From the NCBI RefSeq assembly GCF_014839805.1, contig NC_051126.1:4410609-4474608 (forward strand): a stretch of DNA of 64,000 nucleotides, read 5' to 3'. The stretch is from Manduca sexta (lineage: Eukaryota; Arthropoda; Insecta; Lepidoptera; Sphingidae). Numbering within the stretch: position 1 is the first letter of the stretch; every line of letters begins with the position of its first letter. Positions 1-11,632 of the stretch are shown piece by piece. Under the pieces are notes generated by a model. That model worked only from the letters and a program-made list of their open reading frames with translations, did not search any database and was not told the DNA's origin. Made by a program: the position numbers and the translations under genes.

Positions 1-788
1 GTTTTGTTATTAAATATTTTATAAACTTTTTTACCTTGTCATTGTAGTTTGAAAATCAAACATGTCGGTATCTTGTTCAATTGAAACTTGGGTATTTTTA
101 CTTTGTTTAGTAATCCCCGCCGGTTTTTTTCTAACGAAAACTATATTTTCCTCATATATTTCACTTCAACACTCTAAACATAATAGACACTTGATGTATA
201 CATGTTTGGGGAATTTTGTGTATGTTTGAAAACGTGGGTCTAGAACAATATTTTTAAAATACTTATAATTCATTACGCACATACATATTTATAAACAATA
301 TCTTGAACATTAATTTCCTTACGGAATATATTAAACATAGGATTTTATGTTGGATAAAGTCTAACTTGGAAGACATATGTTAAAGTAAATGAATTATAAA
401 CAATAAACAATATGAAATATACATACTTTCGTACATGTCTATTTTCTTCTATATTTAAATAATATTATTGATTCATACAAATTGTAGCACAGTGGTTGTT
501 TATAAAGATACAAACAACAACAGGGCAATGAAATGGAAAAATAATTAATTATACTTACATATTTTGCATGGAAAGCAATCCATTAAAAATGGTTAAAATT
601 ATTCATTATTCATTAGTTATAAGTTTTTATTTTTTTTGAATAACAATAGGCTACATCCTTTTTAGTATGTTAATTAATTTTATACCAGCAATAGGTACCT
701 GGTTATTGCTTTCTTCTATGTCAATAATAATGTGACATAATTTATATGTAAAAAACTTATGTAGTTTAACATAAAATGTTTCCACCAG
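1..788. other. Upstream flank of the NASP gene, no gene seen
   Basis: AT-rich sequence with many short A/T runs and no convincing exon. It ends in a polypyrimidine-poor but usable acceptor (..TTTCCACCAG) directly abutting the NASP start codon. That implies a 5' untranslated exon further upstream, which could not be placed here and may lie outside the window. Confidence 0.5.
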
Positions 789-3700
789 ATGGCTGACTCT
801 GCTGAAGTGACATCAACTCCCACTGAGCTCCTAGGTGTTGGGAGGCGTAACCTGGCAGTGAGAGACTTCAATGCTGCAGCGGAGGCCCTCGCGAAGGCCT
901 GCGAGTTGCTCGCTAAGGAACACGGAGATACAGCAGATCAGTGCGCTGAGGCTTATCTATGGTGAATGTTTTTTTTTAATTTATGTATGTATTTTTTATT
1001 ATTAATAGAGAGGTAAATCTAGTAAGTATTAAAATGAAATGCATTCTAAAATATGCAGTTCAAAAGGCCAACATTTTTTTTGTTGATACATAAAAATATT
1101 TAGAATTAATTATTTTAATATGAATGCTGTAGTCTAATTAGTTACACTTTTTAGGTATGGTAAAGCTCTACTAGGTTTGTCGAGAGAAGAGAGTGGTGTC
1201 CTTGGTGATGGCATGCCAGGCTCGGGAAATGCTGATGAAGATGAAGAAAATGAAGGTAAAATCCAAGAATTACAATAGTTTTATATTAACATTTATAAAA
1301 TACAAATTGTTTTTTAATTTAAACTATGTGTATGTAGACATAAGTGTGTTTGCTTCTAAAAAATGATTAATGATTGTCAAGCTGAAATATAGTTGTTAGA
1401 TTTATTGAATTGCTTTTACTTTCCTTAGAACAAGATGACAATGAGGAAAATGAGGCAGCAGAGCAGAATGGAGAATCATCCAAGAAGGAGAATGGTGTTG
1501 AGCAGAGCGAGGCAGAATCAACTACAAAAGAGCCGGAGTCCACCACTAAAGACGAGGCAGCTGGTAGCAGCAGCGAGGCCATGGACCAACCAGAGCCAGT
1601 AAGTCCTTGTACAATTTGACTAAAATGGCATTTTAGATCCCCTAATTTTATTAGATACGTTAGTGTAACATATAGCAATTTGTTTAATTGTCACTAAACA
1701 ATATTTAAATTTATGATCAATGTTTTGTAACTATTATTTTTTCTGCAGAGTACCACAAATGGTGAAGCAAATGATGAATCAACCATGAATGTGGATGGTG
1801 AAGACGAGGTGGACAATTTGCAACTCGCCTGGGAGATGCTTGGTGAGTTTTGTAAATCATTTGGAATAGTGAGATACTAAATGATTATATATTATATTAT
1901 GATTAAAAGCATCCCATTAGCAGCCAACTTTCTTACACATAAAAAACATATAGTCACATCATCTATTTAAACTGATATGCGTTTGTCCCCATACATTATT
2001 CGGATGTGTACTGTTCAGACCTGGCGCGCAGCATCCTGTACCGGCGCGTGCAGGAGGGCGGCGGCGACGCGGCGCGCGCGCTGCTCGCCGACGTGCACCT
2101 CGCGCTCGGGGAGGTCGCGCTCGAGAGCGAGACCTACGACAAGGCTGTTATTGATATGCGTGAGTATAACCATCAATTTATATGCGTCTTTGCATATTCG
2201 TTGAGGTATAAAAGAGCGTGAGGGTGTGTGTGTGTATATTTTATTATTTTGTAGTATACATTTTTGTGTAAATATTAAAAAAAAATATATTTTGTTATAT
2301 AGAAAGCTGCCTGGACCTCCAGAAGGAATTGTATCGCAGTGACGACAGGCGCATTGCAGAAACACACTACCAAATTGGTATGAGACTGGTTATGACTAAA
2401 ATTTTTCAAATCCTAATTGGACAATATAAAAGTGCTGACTTGTATTTTATTATTGATTTTTTTCTTTTTTTTTGGTAATAATAATGTTGTAAGTTCATAT
2501 CCTTTTTGCAGGATTAGCCAACTCGCTTGCATCAAACTTCGAAGACGCCATAACACATTTCAAAAACGCCGCCAACATCTTGGAGACGAGGATCAAGATT
2601 CTGGAAAATCCCACCGCAGCCAACGAAGACGCGACCGTCAAGAAATTCAAATCTTCTGATCCATTCTATTCCATCGAAGGAGAGATTAAGGAATTGAAGG
2701 AGCTCCTGCCAGAAATACAGGAGAAAATCCAGGATATGATGGATTATAAAGCAGAGGTAAGGCCCTGTGATTGTATTGAAGAGACAAGGAAAATGTTGAG
2801 GGGAATGATATTGAAAGAGCAGAATAAGTGTTTTGTCGACTGTCAGTCTTAAATTACTCAAGTAGTGTCTTGGGATCATTGCTGTTGTATAAAATGGCTA
2901 GTGTTTATATTCTGTCCATAACATGTGAAAATGTGGATGGCACATTTGACATATTGTTACTTCATTTATCAAACAAACAAAATCTGATTACAAAAATTTA
3001 ATTAGCATTTACATCTCATCAAAAAGGCTTAGTGACATATAACATTGTTGAAATACTGTAATGTGACAAGTGTTGCTAACATAGGTTTAAAGAGCTTTAT
3101 TCTCATAAGAAATATAATACATTTCACTAATAATGAGATACATAAATATAGTAGGTTTATCACTAAAACTGTTGGTGTAGCCCCGCTTTTAGTGGAGAAA
3201 AGTAGATTTTTATGGCCAATGTTTTTTTTAGTAGATTAGTTTGCTACAGTTAGTGGGAGGAAGATGTAGTCACAAAAAAAAATCAGACATATTTTGTCAT
3301 GCAACATAGTTATTGCTGGCAAAAATAGTAGTGTAGTAACCAAAAACGTCAGAACAAATTTATACTAGATTCAAAAAAAAAATCTAAAATTAGTAAACCT
3401 AGTTATTTTTTTTTCTTTATACATATATTGTATTTAGCAATGATCCCAAGGGTACTAAGTTCTACATTCCATATACTCATAATTTTAAACTCGACATTTT
3501 TATACTCATAATAAATTTGTAATCGTAAATCTCAATTTTAGTAGTGGTAGCTATTGAATATTTACTTAGAATGTAGGTAAAGTTGTAACAATAAGTGCCA
3601 AATTCTAAACTTGCCAAAATTTGTGATATTATCTTTGACTGCCAAGCCAGTATTATTTTAAAATTTTTGATAATTAATGTCAGTGCCTTAATTGCTACTG

Positions 3701-5199
3701 TTGGAAGACTGATTTTTGTATTATGCGATGGTAATATTAATTTGGATTGTGATTTTGTTGGGCAAAATCGACATTTGATGTTTTTACTTTAACATGACAG
3801 TGAAGTAAGACAGTAAGGCAACTATTTTTATGGTCAAGTTCCAGATAATAAGTATTCTAAGTATATTTAAACTTATATCCACTATTTACAACAAATAATA
3901 TCTTCAAAAGAAACTCGAAATTTAATGATAAAAATAAAATAAATAAAAATTAGGTTATCCTATAATTAATTTCTAAGTGGATTATTTATTCTGTGAATTT
4001 CTAAAAACATATAAAAAATTAAGTTACATACCTATTCTATATAATTATTTTGTGACCATGCCATACTGTCAGACTTTAATCATTGTGTATTTAATTTGAT
4101 ATGTTAGATGTAAGTAATATTACCACAAGGCCATTTCTGTACTGCGTTTATGCTTACTTGAAATAAAATTGCTCAAAATTGAACACTGTTGTATCATTTC
4201 AGCTCAAACCCAATACATTAATGGCCATGTGGTTTTATTGTTTATTTAAGTGTAGTTTTTCATGGCCATTGATGTAATCCATGAGTTTTTTTTACATAAT
4301 TACAACATTCCTTATGGTATCAGTACGATGTATGAAAGGGCAAAGAAAGAGATCCTCATGGTAGCAATGTTTTGTGTTTTTCGAAACTAACGTCTATATA
4401 ATGCTTTGGTTTGGTCTGTTATATTGAACGTAAGATTTTTTTTCTTATGAAATTGCGACGTGTTGGCTGCCTATAGTAGTCATTACGATAGCCCATAAAC
4501 AGAAATACCACTACCGGGTGTACACAATGCAAAAATGGTACTGACCTGCGTACATTATTAAGAAATAGTTTTTTTAATTTCTAGTTTAGCCTTATAAGAA
4601 AAATAAAAGACATTCGGATAATCGAAAATCTGGTTAATTAAATTAATGAAGAAAAGTAGTCTTTATAATGTGAATTATTATCAACCAGTGTTGCTCGCGG
4701 CGTCGCCCGCTTGAATAATAATTCCCGGTATAAAAGGGAGGCTTTAGCACTCGGGAGTAATGTATTTTCTTATTAATGTAAAAATTTTCAAAATTGGTTA
4801 CGTTTTCAATTTCATACAAATTTTAATCCCGTTGCAACTCGTATTTGGGAAGTATAATCGCGAATCCGATAACAGGTACATCCATTTTTAATATTATTCA
4901 AGATAATTGAGTGTCAACTGTAACTCAAATACGCTAAGTATAATGCCAACATTATCCAACAATTCAGTACAAATAAATTCACATACAACTAAACAACCCA
5001 ATCTCCACAGACAATAAAACGAGTACGCGAAACTCTCTGCCCGTCGAACGGCGAGAGTTCGAGCCACAACGGCGCCGGCCCGAGCTCCTCCGCCAGCTCC
5101 GAGCCTAAGCCCGCCGCCTCCGACATCTCGCATCTCATCAAGAGGAAGCGGAAGGCGGAAGACGAAGGAGCCTCGCCTGCCAAGAGGGTGAACACGTGA
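789..5199 (+). CDS. NASP: NASP/Hif1-type histone chaperone (SHNi-TPR protein), 8 coding exons
   Basis: Exons 789-961, 1155-1255, 1429-1598, 1749-1842, 2019-2159, 2303-2377, 2512-2756 and 5011-5199 join in phase with GT-AG introns and give 395 residues. NASP proteins bind H3-H4 and linker histone H1 and supply histones for chromatin assembly in the nucleus. Residues 1-70 form a first TPR (NLAVRDFNAAAEALAKACE, then YLWYGKALLGL). A long acidic Glu/Asp/Asn/Ser tract (about 75-170) follows, as expected where acidic sequence interrupts TPR2 in this family. The SHNi-TPR part (about 175-275) contains LLADVHLALGEVALESETY and THYQIGLANSLASNFEDAI. A predicted coiled coil follows (about 290-330). The C-terminus has a basic nuclear-localisation-like stretch (HLIKRKRKAEDE). 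The start is the first ATG after the acceptor and gives a normal NASP N-terminus. Identification is by recognised motifs; exon joins are inferred but phase-consistent throughout. Confidence 0.9.
2757..5010. other. Large last intron of the NASP gene
   Basis: A 2.25 kb AT-rich intron. A degenerate copy of the dispersed lepidopteran repeat with a GCGGCGTCGCCCGC core lies near 4690-4760. Short ORFs in it have no codon bias or recognisable motif and are treated as chance. Confidence 0.6.
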
Positions 5200-5965
5200 A
5201 CAACAAGCGCTGTGGGTCTTAAAATGAACGAATGACAATAGTATAATGCGTTCCTTTTCCCGTAATAGCTGTCTAGTTGACGTTGGACTCTATGTCCAAA
5301 TTTTTTTTTTGTTTTTAAAAATGGAATTCGCCATTTCGGAATATTATCTTGGGCAGCTCATTGGTACGGCCTCATAGGTATGGTGTGCACAACAAGGCAA
5401 CTTAAACAGATATTATTGTATATGTATTTTAAAAAAATCGTTCCTGCGTAGATGGACTGAATCAGCTAGGTATTCAAATAAATTATTATGTTCCAAAATG
5501 CGACTACATTTCATGGTCAATACTATTATAGGAAAAGGTGCGTTAGTTACTTAAAAAATACGTCTTTTAAATCGAAACATTTAATAAAAACGTCTCGTTA
5601 GGATCCAGTATTGATTTGAGGTATAATGTTGAAAAATCATTTTATATTCGTACTCAAGATATGCAGTGACGAAATATGTACGGATGTTTGTGTGCTCATT
5701 TTGGTTTCCGTGACTTATTTGTAGGTAATTTCGAAATGATTTGTCATCTAGATTATAAGTAATGCAGGCTCTGACTAGTTTGGGGGTAATTCTTACAAAG
5801 TATACCTTTATGTCGAAATGAAAGGGGGTGTAGTATAAAAAGTTTAATTCTTTATGCTCGTTGTTCAGTATCTAGTATACGGCATTTGCCTATTCCAAAT
5901 GTAAGACATGGTCCATCACTAGCAATGTTTAATATTACGTCCGAAATAAAAAAAAATATTAATAT
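5200..5965. other. NASP 3' flank, no other gene seen
   Basis: Probable 3' untranslated and intergenic sequence. AATAAA-like words occur around 5475-5590 but none can be chosen with confidence as the cleavage signal. Confidence 0.4.
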
Positions 5966-6130
5966 CATCATCAGCCCCAGGATGTCTACTGCTGAACATG
6001 GGCCTCCCCCAAAGACTTCCAGATCGACCTTTTGGAAGCGGCCCGCCTCCAGCGACCTCCTGCGAATTTTATGAGGTCATCTGTCCACCTCGTAGGTGGA
6101 CGTCCGACGCTGCGCTTGCCAGTTCATGGC
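5966..6130 (-). mobile_element. 3' end fragment of an RTE-like LINE
   Basis: Read on the minus strand, this encodes a typical LINE C-terminus: GRPPTRWTDDLIKFAGGRW, then SLGEAHVQQ and a stop, followed by a GATGATGAT-type tail. Elements of this class usually insert as short 3' fragments. Related fragments lie at 61812-61890, 62575-62650 and 63240-63405. Confidence 0.8.
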
Positions 6131-7165
6131 CTCCACTCCAGAACCTTCTTGCCCCATTGGCCATTAGTACTGCGAGCTATCTACCTTGCCTACTGCCACT
6201 TTATTAGTATGTCAATGACGAAATTTCTTTGATGAGAATTCCCTCCTGGTCCATATATCTACACTGCCCACTATTTTTAACATAATGCATGCAATATTTA
6301 AGAACATTGTTGGTATAAATAATTTCGAAGTAATCCTTATATGTTAGTTGCTCTTCATTCAATTCTACGGTAATATTTTGTATTGTCAAAAGGAGAATGC
6401 CTAAATCTGCCCTACTTATTAAAAAGGGGTGTATGGCCTTGAAATATTAATAATTTTCGAAATATTTGTAGAAATTTCCTAGATTCATTTCACAGACATC
6501 CATGTCGGGGTTTATTTTTTCAATTAAATGAGACGTTTTTTTATTTTATTTTCCAATCTCTAGGAAAAACAATTTGTTTAAAATAAACATGAACATATAA
6601 TGTAAATATGCGAAAACCCCATAATAAGTAATGATTAATGTTTTGTTTGAAAGTACTTTATTTCTTGTATTTTATATGCAATTTTCACTTTAATACAAAA
6701 TCAAATTACGCAGGACTTCCATACACAGATGGGCTTTCTCCTTCCGTAAATTCATTAATTTGATTAGTCAATCGTAAATAGCGAAGTTCCAATATTATTT
6801 TTCCTTGTTGATAGTTATAACTCGTACGTCATTTTTGTTTCCATTTCTTAAAGATCTTTGATAAGAAAACTTAATCCATTTTGAACTTTAGTACTTATGG
6901 AAATGTCTTATTTTTAATTAGTATTGTAATTGCACGCATTATTTTCTTTGTATCGCTTTTGCCGTTAAATAATAAGCGACAGACTGAAATTAGCCCCAAT
7001 AAGTAGATATATGCTATAAGATTGTATAGAAGTTATTTGATTAGTATCACTCGTAAAGATTTATGGTGGATGGGCTAGAGATCTGTTTCAACAACTTATT
7101 ATTTTTTTTTATTTGGAATTATTATTAAACTGTTTTCCAACTCATCTGTAATTATAATAAATTGA
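6131..7165. other. Intergenic, nothing recognised
   Basis: AT-rich sequence with no recognisable exon, RNA gene or repeat. Confidence 0.4.
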
Positions 7166-7169
7166 TTAA

Positions 7170-7600
7170 GGATTTAAAAGGGGTCGTAGTCAAGACGCCT
7201 TTCTGCAATCGTTAATATCAAAAGAAAATAATAATATGTATAGATATGCCATATGTATCATAAGTCTGTTGCTAGCATAATTTGGCACTGCCTTAGAACT
7301 AAAGTGACGTAACCCAAAATGTATATATTTTCTAATTTTGTTAATAATCTACTTTCCAAAGCTTGCTCTATAACCCTATGACGAGAAAAAGGCAAAAAAT
7401 AGAAAGAGATTCTTCCTTTGGCCGTGACCGCCCAATTAACTGCCTTTTATATTTTTTATTAGTTTCTCACAAATTGTCTTTTTGTGTAAGATCATCTTAG
7501 TTCTAAGGGTGCGATATGAGACTCCCTTAGACACTTTTGTTTTCTATTAGCATAAATGATTGTAGGAAGGCGTTTTGGTTACGGCCACAGGTCAGAAATA
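7170..7600. mobile_element. MITE-like element with terminal inverted repeats
   Basis: The left end (GTCGTAGTCAAGACGCCTTT) and the reverse complement of the right end (GGCCGTAACCAAAACGCCTT) match over about 40 bases, with a non-coding interior of roughly 350 bases. Partial relatives, GGCCGTA followed by an AAGATG word, occur at 23550-23680 and 37768-37850. This fits a non-autonomous DNA transposon; the family is not named here. Confidence 0.55.
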
Positions 7601-8044
7601 CAATACGTTCTAGTGTATCGGCACAAAATGTAGGACAATTATTAGCCTAAATCATTGATCTGAATGTTGGTAATTATTTAAATATTTTGCATGGTAGGCC
7701 ACCAGTATCATTGCACTTATACTTGTTAAAAGGAAATGTACCACAAAATCATTCAAGTTGTATGTTGAATGCATAATTAAACATACAACATACATTCAGG
7801 ATATAATATTCTTCAAAAGGGTGTATAATTTTTCAGTAATTTTACATTCATTTCCATTAATAGATTTAAGATTTTTGTGTTGCTATTTCTATTGAATTTG
7901 ACTAAGTCAATACACATTTTTTTTATCGCACTTAATTGATTACGCTTTTGTTAGTTTTAGGAAATCGTTAGATAAAACCCAAACGTACAATTAGATAAAT
8001 CAATTAACGTTGGTAATTAGCTGTTAGAACATTCACAAATGTTG

Positions 8045-8225
8045 GTCGATTGCGACATACCGCCGTTTTCAATAACCAATCCCAATCGCTTTTTTTCGAT
8101 CTATTTTAAAATTGACCAATCAGAACAAAGATTTTTGTGACTTACAAATGAGTTCTTTTGCTTGGTTCATTGTCGGAATCGGATTGAAGATTGAGATCTT
8201 TTATTGAAAACGTCTGTTAGTTAAG
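8045..8225. mobile_element. Palindromic MITE, copy 1
   Basis: The left arm (ACCGCCGTTTTCAATAA) and the reverse complement of the right arm (AACAGACGTTTTCAATAA) form an imperfect hairpin. The interior word ACCAATCAGAACAA also recurs in the second copy about 370 bp downstream. Non-coding. Confidence 0.6.
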
Positions 8226-8414
8226 AGGATTTAATAAGTTGATACTGTTAGGTTATATTGTTAATTTATGTAATCGTATTTTAATCTCCAACTTTTAATA
8301 AAATGTAATTTTCATAATTGAAGTGTTTTTGTTGCTATATCAGCTACTACGGATTGAATTGACACGGCAATGATCTATATGGAAATTTCATCTTTAAGGT
8401 ATACTCAGTTTTGT

Positions 8415-8590
8415 TAAATTAATTACCGTCGTTTTCAAACGATCCCTTTTGCGATCAATCGCGAAAATGACTCAATCGGAACAAAGGTTTTTGACAAGTT
8501 TACAAATCACTTGTTCTGATTGGTTTACTATCGGGATCGGAGCTACGATAAAAATTAGGATCGTTTATTAAAAGTGGCTGTTAATAATAT
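8415..8590. mobile_element. Palindromic MITE, copy 2
   Basis: Diverged relative of the element at 8045-8225, in the same orientation. The left arm ACCGTCGTTTTCAAACGATC pairs imperfectly with the right end. It lies just beyond the 3' end of the first reductase gene, whose AATAAA signal (8625-8620, minus) follows at once. Confidence 0.6.
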
Positions 8591-8670
8591 TATAGACAAA
8601 CAAATTTAACATACATCTGTTTATTTAATAAATAACAAACAAATTAGTATATACATGCGGTTGAGTCATG

Positions 8671-9675
8671 TTAGATCTTGACCACAGCTTTGCCGACATT
8701 CTCGCCTGCTAACATTCCGACAAACGCGTCATAAATCTTATCAAAACCTTCAGTGACGTGCTCCCGTACTTTCAGCTTTCCGGTAATTATCCAATTTGTC
8801 AGTTCATTGAACGCTTCCGGCCATTGGTTAATCCATTGGTACACCATAAATCCTTCTATTTTTAATTGCTTGGTAACAATGGCTACTTGTAAAACGGTCG
8901 CTTTCGGCAATTGACCATCGTTGTACGCGCTGATACTTCCGCACACGGAGACCCTGCCAAAGTTATTCATCTGGTTGATTATAGTGCTGCTTATTTCACC
9001 GCCGACGTTGTCGAAATAGCAGTCGACACCATTTGGTGCTGCTTCTTTGAGCGCAGCGCCTATATCCATTGTTTTGTAGTTGAGAGCCTTATCGAAGCCC
9101 AGTTCTTCTTCAAGCCATTTCACTTTGTCATCCGAGCCGGCAATACCTATTACCTTGCAACCTTTGATCTTAGCTATTTGGCCAACAATGGATCCCACTG
9201 CCCCAGCCGCTCCCGTGACTACCACCGTTTCACCAGCTACAGGTTTGCAGATTTCCAAAAACCCGAAGTAAGCGGTCGCTCCAGGCATGCCGACGGCACC
9301 GACGCCGTGAGATGGTGAAAGGTTCTTCAGGTTAGGCAATTTGTAGACGCGGTCCACCGCCATGGCACCTTGTTTATTGGTGTCGATGATGCAGTAATCG
9401 CACCAGCCTTTGTGGGACACGACTCTTGAACCGACGGGAAATTTGGGGTTTCTGGTGTCTTCAACCGTGCCTACTTGGAAACCGAATTGGTCGTATGGCG
9501 TCGGGTACTTGGAATTGTATGCACGTTGATACGGGTCTACACTCACCCATTCAACCTTGACAAGGATCTCTCCATTTTGGATCGGCGGCAACTTGTATTC
9601 CACTATATCAAAGTCCTCACGTTTTGGCACACCTTGGAACAGGTTTTTGACAACATATTTACGCGCATTCACCAT
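8671..9675 (-). CDS. Prostaglandin reductase 1-like zinc-independent MDR (copy A), 334 aa
   Basis: Single uninterrupted coding exon. The product belongs to the medium-chain dehydrogenase/reductase superfamily, PTGR1/leukotriene B4 12-hydroxydehydrogenase branch. Those cytosolic enzymes use NADPH to reduce the alpha,beta-double bond of enones and enals such as 15-keto-prostaglandins and lipid peroxidation products. The N-terminal GroES-like half holds VEWVSVDPYQRAY. The Rossmann half has the nucleotide-binding motif VTGAAGAVGSIVGQIAKIKG (about 154-173), and CYFDNVGGEISS is a family signature. The catalytic zinc ligands of alcohol dehydrogenases are absent, as normal here. The frame is open 17 codons further upstream, but MVNARKYVVK matches the start of paralogue B, so that ATG was chosen. 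Length is normal for the family. It converges with the NASP gene and is likely functional; insect substrates are not known from sequence. Confidence 0.92.
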   Translation of the reverse strand: MVNARKYVVKNLFQGVPKREDFDIVEYKLPPIQNGEILVKVEWVSVDPYQRAYNSKYPTPYDQFGFQVGTVEDTRNPKFPVGSRVVSHKGWCDYCIIDTNKQGAMAVDRVYKLPNLKNLSPSHGVGAVGMPGATAYFGFLEICKPVAGETVVVTGAAGAVGSIVGQIAKIKGCKVIGIAGSDDKVKWLEEELGFDKALNYKTMDIGAALKEAAPNGVDCYFDNVGGEISSTIINQMNNFGRVSVCGSISAYNDGQLPKATVLQVAIVTKQLKIEGFMVYQWINQWPEAFNELTNWIITGKLKVREHVTEGFDKIYDAFVGMLAGENVGKAVVKI

Positions 9676-10237
9676 CTTTATCCACCACAGAATCGTAACA
9701 GACTGATACGAGTTTGATAATTCCAATAAAAATATGATATCGCATTGTGTTATCTATTAAGTACTAGTCACCACGTAAATAAACTATCGAAAAGGAATCT
9801 ATTTTACATAAGCCAGTGTTATCATTGATTGAATTAATCATTTCCTAATTATTTTTTAATATACGTTAGATAGCTATATGCCACGGGTATAATATTCTGT
9901 ATTTAACATTATTAAAGGTTTTTACTAACATTATATAGGAGCATCCATTGAAATTTTCCAGGACTTCTACTTCTTTAAGGTACAGATATACATGTTCATT
10001 ATTAACTCAAAACTATCAATGACCAAATGCCACTTAGCACCATATGTGTATGTATTTGGCTAGAAATAAGCATGCTAATTACTAGTGTATTCAAAAGTCT
10101 ACTGTCGTTCGATTTTCGCGCATGCTGTCTGCGGCACAGATGGAAGAACAAAAAATGCATTTTTACTAACCATCGACATGGGCGGACTAGTCATTTTCTG
10201 TCTCCGATACTAAATTTGGTTGTTTTAAATAAATATT
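9676..10237. other. 5' flank of reductase copy A
   Basis: Probable 5' untranslated and promoter sequence. A possible acceptor (..CGTATCAG) precedes the start by about 35 bases on the minus strand, suggesting a spliced leader exon as inferred for copies B and C. No matching first exon was found nearby. Confidence 0.35.
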
Positions 10238-10340
10238 GTAGTAGTAGCCTCAAAATGCTTTGAGTCGCCGAGCAATTCTAGGAGACCACGGCCCACCCGG
10301 CCCTCTACATACGCCTGTGATAAATGATAATCTAGTACCT
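10238..10340 (+). repeat. Dispersed repeat, copy 1
   Basis: Contains AGTAGTAGC, then CTTTG, GCAATTCTAG and CATACGC in the same order as at 34382-34490 within the neprilysin gene. Non-coding; unclassified interspersed repeat. Confidence 0.5.
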
Positions 10341-10954
10341 ACTTGCTTCAAGATTTTCTCTTCTGCTCATGTAATCACGAACCCAAATCATTCTTTTTCC
10401 TTTTTTTCTTTCGTAATGCTAAGTCTTTGGATGCATTGGATTGCAAGCAAAACTGTGAATTTATTTAGTTCTGTATTAAGCTCACTTGGTTTTCCATTTT
10501 TCACTGCACTGACAGAGAGCTTGCTAGTGGCGTGTGTTTGGAACATTCACTTTGAGCATACTTATTCAGTGGGATGCTTTTCAAAAGCAAATGAATGAGC
10601 ATGCTCGTTTTAAGCGTGCTAATAACCATACTCTTTTATTGATTTGTCTATATGTGTACCTATATGGTCATAAAATTATTGATAGTAAGCTCTAATTGCT
10701 CAGAACAATGACAAGCATAGAAGTAACACTATGACATCTGAGTGTACTGTGCAAAGAGAATTATAATATATATGGAAATAAATAAAAGATTAAACTCTTA
10801 CGTAGTATTTGTATTCTCTTTGGATTAAACTGGTGAATGTCAGCATGACAATATTTCAGCAATTGATAAATTTTTGATAATTTTTTTTTTTATTTTACAC
10901 AAAAACTACAATAGTTCAACAATAGTTCTTCGAACAATAAATTAAGTGGTAGAC
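10341..10954. other. Intergenic, upstream of the orphan ORF
   Basis: No exon recognised. An open frame near 10260-10598 lacks coding character. The last 60 bases are A-rich, with ACAATAGTTC repeated twice before the start codon of the next ORF. Confidence 0.4.
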
Positions 10955-11290
10955 ATGGCTAGCGGTGATAATTCTGATACACCGAAACATTTGACTTACG
11001 CGAAATCAGACCTACCTTTGATTGGGGCAATGGTTGACTTCATAGAAACCAGCTTCCGATATATAAAACATAAGACGTTTGTCCAAGCTGAAAAACTAAA
11101 TGCCAAGTCTTCGAGGGTAACATTGTCTGCTACTTTCATGACTACGGTATGCCTGATGTTGGGGTTTGTTAGTAACGTGAAGTTCGAAGTAGTGACCTTT
11201 GATGAAGAGCCTCTGGCCAATGACTTGCATTTCATGCTTATGAGCAAGGACGATAAATTGTACATCGACGATATTGACGTCACACGTTAG
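10955..11290 (+). CDS. Small uncharacterised ORF, 111 aa
   Basis: Not recognised. The ATG at 10955 has a good context (GTAGACATGG); the frame is open three codons upstream, but only from GTG. The product starts MASGDNSDTPKHLTYAKSDL. The middle (about 55-80) is moderately hydrophobic (VTLSATFMTTVCLMLGF) and could be one membrane segment or a buried core. The C-terminus is acidic (DDKLYIDDIDVTR). There is no signal peptide, cysteine pattern or known motif. Base composition is more balanced than the flanks, which argues for coding. It could be a lineage-specific gene, one exon of a larger gene, or a retroposed remnant. A SINE begins about 70 bp after the stop. Confidence 0.45.
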   Translation: MASGDNSDTPKHLTYAKSDLPLIGAMVDFIETSFRYIKHKTFVQAEKLNAKSSRVTLSATFMTTVCLMLGFVSNVKFEVVTFDEEPLANDLHFMLMSKDDKLYIDDIDVTR

Positions 11291-11359
11291 TATATCCATT
11301 TCGATATATCGTATATTGGTTTGAATATTCGTAAGAGTATATTTCTAGCCATGTATTAG

Positions 11360-11560
11360 TGGCTGCCTCAGTGGTGTAGTATGGAACGCTACGCGGTACA
11401 AATTACCGCACTGAAGTCTTAGATTCGAATGTCTGGTTGGGCGAAAATAATTGAGTGGGTTTTTCCATCTTAAAAAATTACTCAGTCTCAGCACGGAGTT
11501 AGGAATTGGTGGTGATACTCCGTGCCTCGGAAAGCACATATAGCTTGTTAATGGGGCATG
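11360..11560 (+). mobile_element. tRNA-derived SINE, copy 1
   Basis: tRNA-like head with an A-box-like GCCTCAGTGGTGTAGTATGG and a B-box-like GATTCGAATG about 50 bases later, then a tRNA-unrelated body containing CGGAGTTAGGAATTGG and CTCCGTGCCTCGG. A second, related SINE follows in tandem. Confidence 0.75.
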
Positions 11561-11632
11561 TTCATGGTTTGTGAACTCAGCACATACAATTTGCTTCTGT
11601 ATTTTAGTAATTATTTCTATGTATTTATATGC

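Noticed and set aside
8911..9318. 135-codon frame on the plus strand over reductase copy A
   Set aside because: It is antisense to a clear MDR coding region, and similar antisense frames appear over copies B and C. It is a by-product of codon composition.
9676..9726. 17-residue N-terminal extension of reductase copy A (MELSNSYQSV...)
   Set aside because: Copies B and C start at the equivalent of MVNARK, the family begins there, and the upstream stretch contains a possible splice acceptor.
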